Program-made: the position numbers and the translations under genes
In this document: positions 1-5,358 of the stretch, in pieces
Position numbering within the stretch: the first letter of the stretch is position 1
Layout: every line of letters starts with the position of its first letter
Assembly: GCA_016200035.1 (NCBI GenBank)
Contig: JACQFM010000067.1
Location: 1-5,388 of the forward strand
Direction of reading: 5' to 3'
DNA from: Nitrososphaerota archaeon
GTDB lineage: Archaea > Thermoproteota > Nitrososphaeria > Nitrososphaerales > Nitrosopumilaceae
DNA: 5,388 bases
The notes under the pieces: generated by a model
Database searches by the model: none
Told to the model about the DNA's origin: nothing
Seen by the model: only the letters and a program-made list of their open reading frames with translations

Positions 1-1
1 G

Positions 2-406
2 CCATCTGAAAAGGTTGAAGTGATAAAAAAACTGCAGCAAGAGGGAAAGAAAATTGCTATGATTGGAGATGGCATAAATGATGCTGCTGCCCTGACTCAG
101 GCTGATATTGGCATCGCGATAGGAAGTGGCACTGACATTGCTCTTGAGGCTGGAAAGGTTGTTCTATTTAGAGACAATTTGAAGGATGTTGTTGCAGCAG
201 TTGAGATAAGCAAAAAAACAGTAAGCAAGATAAGACAAAATCTATTTTACGCATTTGTGTACAACGCTGTATTAATTCCAATTGCAGGAATTGGCTTGCT
301 TTATCCTGCGCTTGCAGGACTGGCCATGGCAGCAAGTTCAGTCTCCGTCACCGGCAGCTCGTTGCTACTTAAAAGATGGTCTCCTCCAAGCAAAAGACAA
401 CATTAA
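2..406 (+). CDS. copA: Cu+-exporting P1B-type ATPase, C-terminal fragment (5' end outside window)
   Basis: This is the last 134 codons of a heavy-metal P-type ATPase that pumps a soft metal, most likely Cu+, out of the cytoplasm using ATP. The frame is open from base 2, so the start lies upstream of the window; the GTG at 20 is internal. Visible parts are the end of the ATP-binding/P domain with the hinge motif GDGIND (bases 65-82), then the stretch ADIGIAIGSGTDIALEA typical of the family, then the last two membrane helices. The first helix carries the YN pair (bases 260-265) and the second carries MAASS (bases 326-340). YN plus MxxSS are the metal-site signatures of the Cu+/Ag+ subgroup (P1B-1), which is why copper is preferred over zinc or cadmium. 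The usual Pro after GDGINDA is Ala here (GDGINDAAAL). The tail is short and basic. The gene converges on the propeller operon. Its promoter is not visible, so shared regulation with the downstream genes cannot be tested here. Confidence 0.5.
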   Translation, partial: PSEKVEVIKKLQQEGKKIAMIGDGINDAAALTQADIGIAIGSGTDIALEAGKVVLFRDNLKDVVAAVEISKKTVSKIRQNLFYAFVYNAVLIPIAGIGLLYPALAGLAMAASSVSVTGSSLLLKRWSPPSKRQH

Positions 407-462
407 ACGAAAGAAGAGGATGTCCCATCAACGAAACAGCACCTTGCTAAAGCTATTGTGAG

Positions 463-474
463 TTCTTGCTTTTT
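463..474 (+). terminator. T-rich probable terminator of copA
   Basis: TTCTTGCTTTTT lies 57 bases after the copA stop in the convergent spacer. Archaeal RNA polymerase commonly terminates at such T-runs without a strong hairpin, and I see none here. Position and composition are the only evidence. Confidence 0.5.
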
Positions 475-475
475 G

Positions 476-490
476 AAAATTAAAAGTAAA
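476..490 (-). terminator. T-rich probable terminator of the propeller operon
   Basis: Read on the minus strand this is TTTACTTTTAATTTT, starting directly after the stop codon of the 521-residue propeller gene. It is a plausible archaeal oligo-T terminator and back-to-back with the one proposed for copA. No hairpin is evident. Confidence 0.5.
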
Positions 491-491
491 C

Positions 492-2057
492 TTACGGCGT
501 AACAATCAAATCCAAAAATATTGTTTTTATCACCATTTCATCTCTTACACTAATTCCGAGAGTGTAGTTTCCTGGACTTACTGATTCATCTCTTAGTACC
601 AGTTCTTCTTGTAGTAGTTTGTTTTCATTGGCAAGACTAAAATCTGTAAAAAATTGTGCAGTGATATTTACCAAGCTAGCAGCAGGTTCCATGGAGCTTG
701 ACACATTGAAGTATAACATGTGATTCTTAGCGTAGGCAGTGTTGTTGATGATCTGAAAATTTATTGCAGCAATTTTTTGTGACTCGTTACTGTCTGACAA
801 AACAACTTTAGCTGTATCTGTCTGAATATTAAACAATACTGGCACGCTTTTGTCTACCACCGCAATCTTATCCGCATTCCATTCAGAAAACCACATTCTA
901 TTTGGATTATGAGGATCTTGTGCAGCATTTAGAATAAAGATTATTGAACCAGATACGTGGGAGGGCAGTTCGTATTCTGTGAGCTCAAACTTTTCAGCGT
1001 CAAGAAATCCAACTCTTCCTCCCTCATGTTCATTGAACCATATGCCTTTGCCATCTGGACTTTCCCTCATCCAGAACGGAAGTGTTGCTACATGAAAGGT
1101 GGTTTGTGAGGTGGGGAACCGTATAAGTTTTTGGAGATTCATGTTGTATTCTGAGATAGTACTTATGCCGTGTTCTGTAAGCCAGATCGTGCCATTTCCT
1201 GAAGCCAAAACATCGGTAGGTAAAGAAAAGTGAGTTTTATTTGTAAACGGGATTTCCACCGTTTTTTTGATACCGGAAACTGTATTACTGTCGTCCCTTG
1301 TTATCTCAAACTTAGCTATTTTGTTTTTTTCAAGCTCTGTTACCCAAACCACATCTTCATCTAAAAACAAGCCGCTTGGATAGGTATCGTTGCCAAGTGG
1401 AAATTCATGTATTTTGTATTGTTGATTGGGCTGGTCATTACGACTATTCTCATTTTTCTGAATTACTCCCAAAGTATTGCCTCTTAAGGTTGTGAACCAG
1501 ATGTCACCTCTTTTAGTGTCTACCTTCATCTGAAAGGGAGATGCGCTCAGTTCATTAAATCGGGTGAACTTTTCTGCATTAGGATCAAAACGCCAAAGCG
1601 GATTTGAGCCGAACTGTGAGAACCATATGGAACCATCGTTATCTTCTATCATTGACCATACCATGTAATCTGCCCTCTTTTCTTCCTCCCCTGGAATTTG
1701 GTATAATCTTAGCTCTCCACTCGTTTCATTAAGGCTGTACAGTTTGTGAGAGAGTGATCCAGCTGTCCATACCAATCCATTTCGATCTACAAGAATACCA
1801 TTAGGACCTGTTCCATTTGGTAAAGAATATTCTGTAACGTACATAGTTTTGAGAGATATTGCTGTATTATTTGACATACCTACGTTGGTTGCCTGCCCAA
1901 GATTGGGATTCTCTGCAGTTAACTGTCCTGTCTCCCTTTCATGATTTGTATTCTTGTGATCTGGCGTTATTTGTGAAATTAAGATATCGGTATTGAAAAA
2001 AATTACTAACACTGCAATTAGTGCTATAGCTATCAGGATTACGATCTTCTTTTCCAT
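492..2057 (-). CDS. Membrane-anchored seven-bladed beta-propeller (streptogramin-lyase-like) with C-terminal Ig-like domain
   Basis: A 521-residue protein. Residues 5-21 form a hydrophobic helix after MEKK with no good cleavage site, so it is probably an N-terminal anchor with the rest outside the cell. A low-complexity linker (about 31-72) follows. Seven repeats of the type G-x-I/V-W-F/V-T/S-E...N-x-I-x-x-F/L-D then follow, at about 86-122, 132-170, 171-220, 225-270, 277-316, 326-366 and 371-403: a complete propeller of the NHL/Vgb (virginiamycin B lyase) class. Residues 404-521 look like an Ig-type beta-sandwich. The PHG-type catalytic histidine contexts of true Vgb lyases are absent (GPNGI replaces GPHGI), so lyase activity is unlikely and a binding role is more plausible. 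Eleven N-x-S/T sequons (for example N63, N81, N110, N451, N464, N497) suggest heavy glycosylation. The ATG shares one base with the upstream gene's stop (TAATG), so translation is probably coupled. Ligand unknown. Confidence 0.5.
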   Translation of the reverse strand: MEKKIVILIAIALIAVLVIFFNTDILISQITPDHKNTNHERETGQLTAENPNLGQATNVGMSNNTAISLKTMYVTEYSLPNGTGPNGILVDRNGLVWTAGSLSHKLYSLNETSGELRLYQIPGEEEKRADYMVWSMIEDNDGSIWFSQFGSNPLWRFDPNAEKFTRFNELSASPFQMKVDTKRGDIWFTTLRGNTLGVIQKNENSRNDQPNQQYKIHEFPLGNDTYPSGLFLDEDVVWVTELEKNKIAKFEITRDDSNTVSGIKKTVEIPFTNKTHFSLPTDVLASGNGTIWLTEHGISTISEYNMNLQKLIRFPTSQTTFHVATLPFWMRESPDGKGIWFNEHEGGRVGFLDAEKFELTEYELPSHVSGSIIFILNAAQDPHNPNRMWFSEWNADKIAVVDKSVPVLFNIQTDTAKVVLSDSNESQKIAAINFQIINNTAYAKNHMLYFNVSSSMEPAASLVNITAQFFTDFSLANENKLLQEELVLRDESVSPGNYTLGISVRDEMVIKTIFLDLIVTP

Positions 2058-3727
2058 TACAATTCTTTTTGCTTTGTCTTCATTGATCTTATGACTTTGC
2101 TATACACTAGATATCCAATTAGCCCAATAGCAAGGACAATTAATAAAAGATTGACCAAGTCATGTAACCAAGGCTTTATATCATAACTTTTAGCAGACGG
2201 GAGCGAGTTATCGTTTTCGAGTGGAGACACATCAAGTTTGATCAGGATGGGATACAACTCTGAGACAGCTAGCTGCTGATCATCCTCAAAAGAAGATGCC
2301 CTTGCCATGACGGTATACTGACCTGATCTTGCTTTGTCTCCTACTTGGAGGGTGAAATGTGAGCCCACATTGGGGTTCTTCTGCAAATCAATTTTCTGTG
2401 GTTGTATGTCATATGTCAAGCCTTTAAGCCCCAAATCTGTCATGCCCACAAGATCTAGTGCAACATTTGAGAGTGAGATGAATGAATTATTTTTGTTATC
2501 AAGCGAAATCAGGGAAATGTCTACTATTTTTGCACCATTCTTATCAAGTGTCAACTGGTTATCGCCGCTAACTTTTAGATTGAAATTAACTGGAATTGTC
2601 GTATCAAGATACGCGATTCTGTTTGCTAACAATTCTGTAAACCATACTCGGCTTCTGTCATCAGATATCGTCGAGAACACTGCTGTTGAAAGCGGTCCTG
2701 TTGGAATGTCATATTCTGTCATCAAGCCTGCTGGATCGATTTTTGCAATTCTGTTCCCTCCATGTTCAGGAAAGTAGACGTTTCCTTTTTTGTCAGATAC
2801 TATTTGTCCTGGAAGGGTAGCAGGATATTCTTGGGATGGTGATGTCCAGTAGGATGTCAATGTTTTCAGGTCAGAATCTACAGGTGACGAGATCACTCTG
2901 CTTGAACCATGGTCTGAGACAAAGATTCTCTGTTTTCCAGTACTATCTGTAACTATAGCAATACCAAATGGCGAGAAAGGCTCTTGGTTTGGCAGCATTA
3001 TTGTAGACATGCCTTTTGACGAGTCAGAATCCAATAGACTTGGTTGTACTTTCAGTATGCTGTGAGAATACGAAAGCGTTACCCACAGCCCTCCCTTTTC
3101 ATCAAAGGTAAGAAACGTGGGACCACTATTATCACCTGTGAAATATTCGGTGATCTTGTTAGACTCTGGGTGAAGTTGTCCTATGTTGTTTCCTGTAATC
3201 TCAGCAAACCAGACATTTTTACCATCAGGAGACAGGGCAATTCCCATCGGTCCTGCATTTTGCGTAGGAATTGCGGTCAGTTCGACTTTCTCGCTTTTTA
3301 CATCAAATTTTCCAATAGAGTTTGTTCTAGAATCGGTAAACCAGACAACATTTCGAGATTTGTCAAAGACTAGTTGCCCTCCAGCCAGTTCTATGATAAA
3401 GTCATGAACTGTAGTAGCTCCAGCAACATCATACTGCGAGAATTTTTCACTTGATGGATCAAATTTGATTAGTGTGGTAGTTTTGTTAGTTGAATAGTAA
3501 AACCAAGCATTTCCGTCAGAATTTGTAGTGATTCCTTTTAATCCCAATCCATGCAGCGGACTCGCAAACTCTTTGATGAAATTACTATGTCTGTGGTATT
3601 TAGCCAATTCATATGTTTCCTGTTGTTGAGCAAATATGGGTAACGTGAATGATGCTAAAAGTATTAAAACCATCAAAAGGATAAGCGATTTAGTAGAAAT
3701 ATTTCTCATTTCGAAACGTAAGAACAT
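2057..3727 (-). CDS. Secreted seven-bladed beta-propeller with Ig-like domain and C-terminal membrane anchor
   Basis: First gene of the propeller operon and a paralogue of its partner. The outermost ATG is reported (556 residues). The ATG at 3709 gives a cleaner signal peptide (MRNISTKS, hydrophobic core, then PIFA before QQQ) and lies about 9 bases after a start site predicted from TTAAAGTA at 3748-3741, so I lean towards 3709 and 550 residues. In that numbering seven W-F-T/A/P-E...N-x-I-x-x-x-D blades lie at about 53-96, 105-149, 152-190, 195-240, 246-290, 298-337 and 339-372. A beta-sandwich resembling NEW3/Ig-type domains spans 373-496. After a short linker comes a helix at 516-537 and a basic tail, fitting an outside propeller and inside C-terminus. 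Vgb-type catalytic histidine sites are replaced (GPMGI, SPFGI), so this is probably a binding or scaffold protein, not a lyase. Only about two sequons are seen in the exterior part. Its promoter region is the operator-bearing divergent spacer. Confidence 0.5.
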   Translation of the reverse strand: MFLRFEMRNISTKSLILLMVLILLASFTLPIFAQQQETYELAKYHRHSNFIKEFASPLHGLGLKGITTNSDGNAWFYYSTNKTTTLIKFDPSSEKFSQYDVAGATTVHDFIIELAGGQLVFDKSRNVVWFTDSRTNSIGKFDVKSEKVELTAIPTQNAGPMGIALSPDGKNVWFAEITGNNIGQLHPESNKITEYFTGDNSGPTFLTFDEKGGLWVTLSYSHSILKVQPSLLDSDSSKGMSTIMLPNQEPFSPFGIAIVTDSTGKQRIFVSDHGSSRVISSPVDSDLKTLTSYWTSPSQEYPATLPGQIVSDKKGNVYFPEHGGNRIAKIDPAGLMTEYDIPTGPLSTAVFSTISDDRSRVWFTELLANRIAYLDTTIPVNFNLKVSGDNQLTLDKNGAKIVDISLISLDNKNNSFISLSNVALDLVGMTDLGLKGLTYDIQPQKIDLQKNPNVGSHFTLQVGDKARSGQYTVMARASSFEDDQQLAVSELYPILIKLDVSPLENDNSLPSAKSYDIKPWLHDLVNLLLIVLAIGLIGYLVYSKVIRSMKTKQKEL

Positions 3728-3740
3728 GTAGTTCGTGTCA

Positions 3741-3748
3741 TACTTTAA
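3741..3748 (-). promoter_or_regulatory. Candidate TATA-like box for the propeller operon
   Basis: On the minus strand this reads TTAAAGTA, centred about 26 bases before position 3718. That would give a very short leader to the ATG at 3709 and would exclude the ATG at 3727. The alternative is CATATTTATGA (3788-3778) between the two operators, which would start transcription near 3757. The sequence does not decide between them. Confidence 0.5.
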
Positions 3749-3756
3749 TGTGGGTC

Positions 3757-3770
3757 TTTACATTTGTAAA
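3757..3770. promoter_or_regulatory. Operator 1 of divergent region, cop-box-like palindrome
   Basis: TTTACA-TT-TGTAAA, an inverted repeat with 6-bp arms. The core TACA-N2-TGTA equals the consensus bound by bacterial CopY repressors and resembles MecI/BlaI operators (family knowledge). It lies 11 bases upstream of the AAATATG box on the plus strand and next to the TTAAAGTA box on the minus strand, so a bound protein could affect both directions. The cognate regulator is not in the window. Confidence 0.5.
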
Positions 3771-3781
3771 CTACCAATCAT

Positions 3782-3788
3782 AAATATG
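3782..3788 (+). promoter_or_regulatory. Putative TATA box between the paired operators, for the His-rich gene
   Basis: AAATATG within CATAAATATGTG. It predicts a start site near 3810 and a leader of about 14 bases to the ATG at 3824. The same heptamer stands at the same distance from the operator (11 bases) in the promoter of the 4460 gene, which is the main reason to read it as a promoter element. Its reverse, CATATTT, might serve the minus strand. Confidence 0.5.
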
Positions 3789-3794
3789 TGGGTC

Positions 3795-3808
3795 TTTACA
3801 TTTGTAAA
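3795..3808. promoter_or_regulatory. Operator 2 of divergent region, cop-box-like palindrome
   Basis: Second exact copy of TTTACATTTGTAAA, 38 bp centre to centre from operator 1. It would cover roughly -15 to -1 of the predicted plus-strand transcript, a position where a bound protein blocks polymerase recruitment. Confidence 0.5.
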
Positions 3809-3823
3809 CTACCAATCATAAAT

Positions 3824-4366
3824 ATGCCCACCATCAGCGTATCCTTGAAGAGGCAAAAGAAAATAAAACAAAACGAGAATTCAAGGAGCAGGTCAACAAG
3901 ATCAAACAAGCCAAAATTGATTGCAATAGGAGTGGCAATAGCAATATCTGTTGGAATTGCATTTTTCATGACCTACCAGCAGCCCAAGAATAGTACCGCA
4001 TCAGTGCCCATTGATTCTATGGGAATGATGCACTTGCATACACATCTTACGCTTGTATTTGATGGCAAGGAGACACCTGTACCAGCCAGCATTGGAATAG
4101 ATCCAACGTTATGGCAGGATCACTCTCTTGATTCATACGGCATGAAGGGAATGACAGCGTTGCACACGCATGACACTTCGGGCACCATTCATGTCGAATC
4201 GTACAAAATAAGAGACTATACCTTTGGACAGCTACTCGACATATGGGGCCTGAATCTGAATGGATATAAAGTAACTATGACCGTAAACGATCAACCGGTA
4301 TCAGATTATCGAAATTATGTCTTCAAGGACGGTGACAAAATAACGCTCTCAGTTAACACAAAATAA
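3824..4366 (+). CDS. Membrane-anchored His/Met-rich extracellular protein, candidate copper-binding
   Basis: A 180-residue protein that I cannot assign to a named family. Residues 1-31 are strongly basic and low-complexity, 32-48 form a single membrane helix, and the remainder should face outside. The outer part opens with MGMMHLHTHL (66-75), followed by VPASIGID (86-93), then ALHTHDTSGTIHVES (112-126), FGQLLDIWG (134-142), and a C-terminal DY...FKDGDKITLSV segment that looks like the end of a beta-grasp or similar small beta fold. From memory, the LHTHD-SG-IH-E plus FGQ-x-x-D-x-WG pattern recurs in uncharacterised secreted proteins of archaea, actinobacteria and Chloroflexi. H70, H72, H74, H114, H116, H123 and the Met cluster are plausible ligands for Cu; this is inference. 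ATG 3824 was chosen because upstream GTG 3788 would translate through the operator. TTG 3845 is another possible start. Codon use resembles the neighbours. Confidence 0.5.
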   Translation: MPTISVSLKRQKKIKQNENSRSRSTRSNKPKLIAIGVAIAISVGIAFFMTYQQPKNSTASVPIDSMGMMHLHTHLTLVFDGKETPVPASIGIDPTLWQDHSLDSYGMKGMTALHTHDTSGTIHVESYKIRDYTFGQLLDIWGLNLNGYKVTMTVNDQPVSDYRNYVFKDGDKITLSVNTK

Positions 4367-4406
4367 GCAGCTTAAGCGCATCCTTCTAACAAATATGAAA
4401 ATTAAT

Positions 4407-4420
4407 TTTACAATTGTAAA
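4407..4420. promoter_or_regulatory. Operator 1 of the 4460 gene, perfect 14-bp palindrome
   Basis: TTTACAATTGTAAA is a perfect palindrome differing in one central base from the two operators at 3757 and 3795. The following C and the distance to the AAATATG box (11 bases) are also conserved. It is the third clear TTTACA-N2-TGTAAA site in the window, and all three lie in intergenic DNA. Confidence 0.5.
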
Positions 4421-4431
4421 CACCATCCTTC

Positions 4432-4438
4432 AAATATG
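4432..4438 (+). promoter_or_regulatory. Putative TATA box of the 4460 gene
   Basis: AAATATG centred 25 bases before the TTG start codon, the position expected for a leaderless archaeal transcript. The ATG inside it cannot be a start because TAA follows directly. Confidence 0.5.
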
Positions 4439-4446
4439 TAAGAAAC

Positions 4447-4456
4447 TACAGTTGTT
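4447..4456. promoter_or_regulatory. Degenerate operator 2 of the 4460 gene
   Basis: TACA-GT-TGTT matches the TACA-N2-TGTA core in all but the last base. Its centre is exactly 38 bp from the palindrome at 4407-4420, the same spacing as the duplicated operators upstream of the 3824 gene, and it starts 15 bases after the AAATATG box in both promoters. Its quality is lower and it could be chance, but the register argues for a real weak site. Confidence 0.5.
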
Positions 4457-4459
4457 TAG

Positions 4460-4984
4460 TTGTCGACAAGAAATACTTTGATACTTGTAGCAGTTGCGGT
4501 AGGCGCCATTGTAACTATAATTGGATTATTTTCAAATAACGCATTTGGGTTGGGCTGTTCACCTATGTCAATGGTAGATGGCTGGCGCAACATCTCGCCG
4601 ACCTCGATGATGGAAGGAGGAGGGATGATGGGTAACATGATGAGTCAAGTGCCACAGGATGTTATAATCAAGGTAGTATCCAGCCAACAAGTCCAGGTCG
4701 GAAAGCAATCTCAAGTTACGCTGCTTGTACTAGACAAGAATACCGGAAATCCTCTCCAAAATGCTGACGTGATAGTTGGGGTAGAAAAAGGAGCTTCAAT
4801 GTCTACTGTGAACATGATAGGACCAATGTTCAACGCTGAAAACATTGGCGATGGCAAATATGCAGTAAAACTAACCGTTGATGAAAGCGGATACTACACC
4901 TTACACACCCACGTAATTCCAGCTGGAAAATCAATGCACTCAATGATGAACAATCACATGGATATTGGAATAATAGCAAAATAG
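4460..4984 (+). CDS. Exported Met/His-rich protein with Ig/YtkA-like domain, candidate copper chaperone or sensor
   Basis: A 174-residue protein. The TTG start at 4460 follows an in-frame TAG directly, and the next plausible start would lose the signal sequence. Residues 7-24 are a hydrophobic signal or anchor helix; NNAFG just after could be a cleavage site. C33 sits in FGLGC, not a good lipobox. A Met-rich stretch follows (M36, M38, M50, M51, M56, M57, M60, M61), then a beta-rich domain at about 67-152 with the pattern V-x-V-G-x-x-x-x-V-T, D-x-x-T-G-N-P-L-Q-N-A-D-V and G-D-G-K-Y-A-V-K-L-T-V-D-E-S-G-Y-Y, resembling FixH/YtkA-type Ig folds. The end carries LHTH (148-151) and KSMHSMMNNHMD (157-168). 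Methionine and histidine clusters of this kind are typical of extracytoplasmic Cu+/Cu2+ proteins, so copper binding is a good but unproven guess. Its promoter shares the paired operator with the divergent region. Confidence 0.5.
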   Translation: MSTRNTLILVAVAVGAIVTIIGLFSNNAFGLGCSPMSMVDGWRNISPTSMMEGGGMMGNMMSQVPQDVIIKVVSSQQVQVGKQSQVTLLVLDKNTGNPLQNADVIVGVEKGASMSTVNMIGPMFNAENIGDGKYAVKLTVDESGYYTLHTHVIPAGKSMHSMMNNHMDIGIIAK

Positions 4985-5185
4985 AATGATGGTTCAATGA
5001 GGAATCTAACCTTCCGCTAGTTAACTTGAAGAAAAAATAGTAAATCTAAACAAAACTTGATATTCTTACAAAAGTGGGTCCAAAATAGTCCATCATGGTG
5101 ATATGTTCCCATCGGCCTCAACACTACTGGAACCCAAAATAGCAAAATATGGTAGCGATTTCCATCCAAATTGTTGCCATCTGTC
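4985..5185. other. Spacer with no supported gene
   Basis: About 200 AT-rich bases after the 4460 gene. I see no tRNA, no good hairpin terminator and no copy of the TTTACA-N2-TGTAAA operator. Two short direct matches (CAAAATAG at 5081 and 5135) and a small CCATCATGG palindrome (5090-5098) are the only patterns. A 38-codon open frame at 5103-5219 was judged non-coding. Confidence 0.5.
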
Positions 5186-5194
5186 TTTTTATCC
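5186..5194 (+). promoter_or_regulatory. Possible TATA box of the 29-residue membrane protein
   Basis: TTTTTATCC is centred about 26 bases before the ATG at 5216, which fits a leaderless archaeal promoter. The T-run could equally serve as terminator of the upstream gene. Confidence 0.5.
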
Positions 5195-5215
5195 TGTTTT
5201 CACACACCGCATTTT

Positions 5216-5305
5216 ATGAATAAAAGATTCATCGTAGTTGGAGTAGTTCTGGCTGCTATTATAGCAGCAGCGGTTTATTTTGGTGCGCTCAGACACACTG
5301 GTTAA
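5216..5305 (+). CDS. Putative 29-residue single-helix membrane protein
   Basis: ATG to TAA with an N-terminal MNKR, an uninterrupted hydrophobic stretch from F5 to L25 (FIVVGVVLAAI, then IAAAVYFGAL), and the tail RHTG. This is a textbook one-pass membrane peptide with positive-inside N-terminus. A TATA-like box stands at the leaderless distance. No ribosome binding site is seen. Function unknown: it may be a genuine small membrane protein, for example a partner of the copper ATPase, or the surviving signal helix of a decayed secreted protein. No long continuation is visible after the stop. Its support is composition and promoter placement only. Confidence 0.5.
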   Translation: MNKRFIVVGVVLAAIIAAAVYFGALRHTG

Positions 5306-5331
5306 GTCTTACCTATCATAGATTTTCATTA

Positions 5332-5354
5332 TGTAGGAAAGGTAACCTTCTACA
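5332..5354. repeat. Imperfect inverted repeat near the window end
   Basis: TGTAG and AAGGT (5332-5336, 5339-5343) pair with ACCTT and CTACA (5345-5354) around a single A, with a two-base bulge (GA). It could be an operator for a gene beginning at 5359 or an RNA hairpin. No U-run follows directly. Confidence 0.5.
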
Positions 5355-5358
5355 AAAT

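Larger units (their letters stand above)
3748..3826 (+). repeat. Exact 38-bp tandem duplication in the divergent promoter
   Basis: Bases 3748-3785 are repeated without a mismatch at 3786-3823, and the next three bases (ATG) also match, giving 79 bases with a 38-base period. Each unit contains one palindrome, TTTACATTTGTAAA, and one AAATATG box. The unit occupies most of the 96-bp space between the propeller operon and the His-rich gene. The second unit's AAATATG supplies the ATG of the downstream gene. Perfect identity implies a recent duplication or active homogenisation. Confidence 0.5.
4367..4459 (+). promoter_or_regulatory. Promoter region of the Met/His-rich gene
   Basis: A 93-base AT-rich spacer with no convincing gene. 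It holds the box CCTTCTAACAAATATGAAA (4382-4400, a near copy of 5346-5364), a perfect palindromic operator (4407-4420), a putative TATA box (4432-4438) and a degenerate second operator (4447-4456). The separate promoter means the 4460 gene can be transcribed independently of the 3824 gene. Confidence 0.5.

Noticed and set aside
2334..3407. Several plus-strand open frames of 74-147 codons inside the propeller gene.
   Set aside because: They are antisense to a clearly coding propeller with seven recognisable repeats, overlap each other and show no domain-like sequence.
492..3727. Virginiamycin/streptogramin resistance function for the propellers.
   Set aside because: The fold resembles Vgb, but the catalytic histidine contexts are missing, the proteins are nearly twice the length of Vgb, and they are membrane-anchored outside the cell.
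3722..3734. GAAC-ATGTA-GTTC inverted repeat around the outer ATG of the propeller operon.
   Set aside because: Four-base arms are expected by chance, and there is no second copy in the window.
3788..3823. GTG start that would lengthen the His-rich protein by 12 residues.
   Set aside because: It would translate straight through the repeated operator unit and exists only because the repeat happens to be open in that frame. ATG 3824 or TTG 3845 fits a basic N-terminus plus membrane helix better.
4391..4477. ATG at 4395 opening a 28-codon frame over the 4460 promoter.
   Set aside because: It reads through the palindromic operator and TATA box and ends inside the 4460 gene in another frame; it is not protein-like.
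4456..4638. Minus-strand 60-codon frame over the start of the Met/His-rich gene.
   Set aside because: It is antisense to a convincing signal peptide and Met-rich region; its proline/isoleucine-rich product mirrors the Met codons of the other strand.
5103..5219. Open frame of 38 codons whose TGA overlaps the ATG of the small membrane protein (ATGA).
   Set aside because: The residue composition is not protein-like (runs such as HPNCCH), there is no promoter or ribosome binding site, and the overlap is easily chance.
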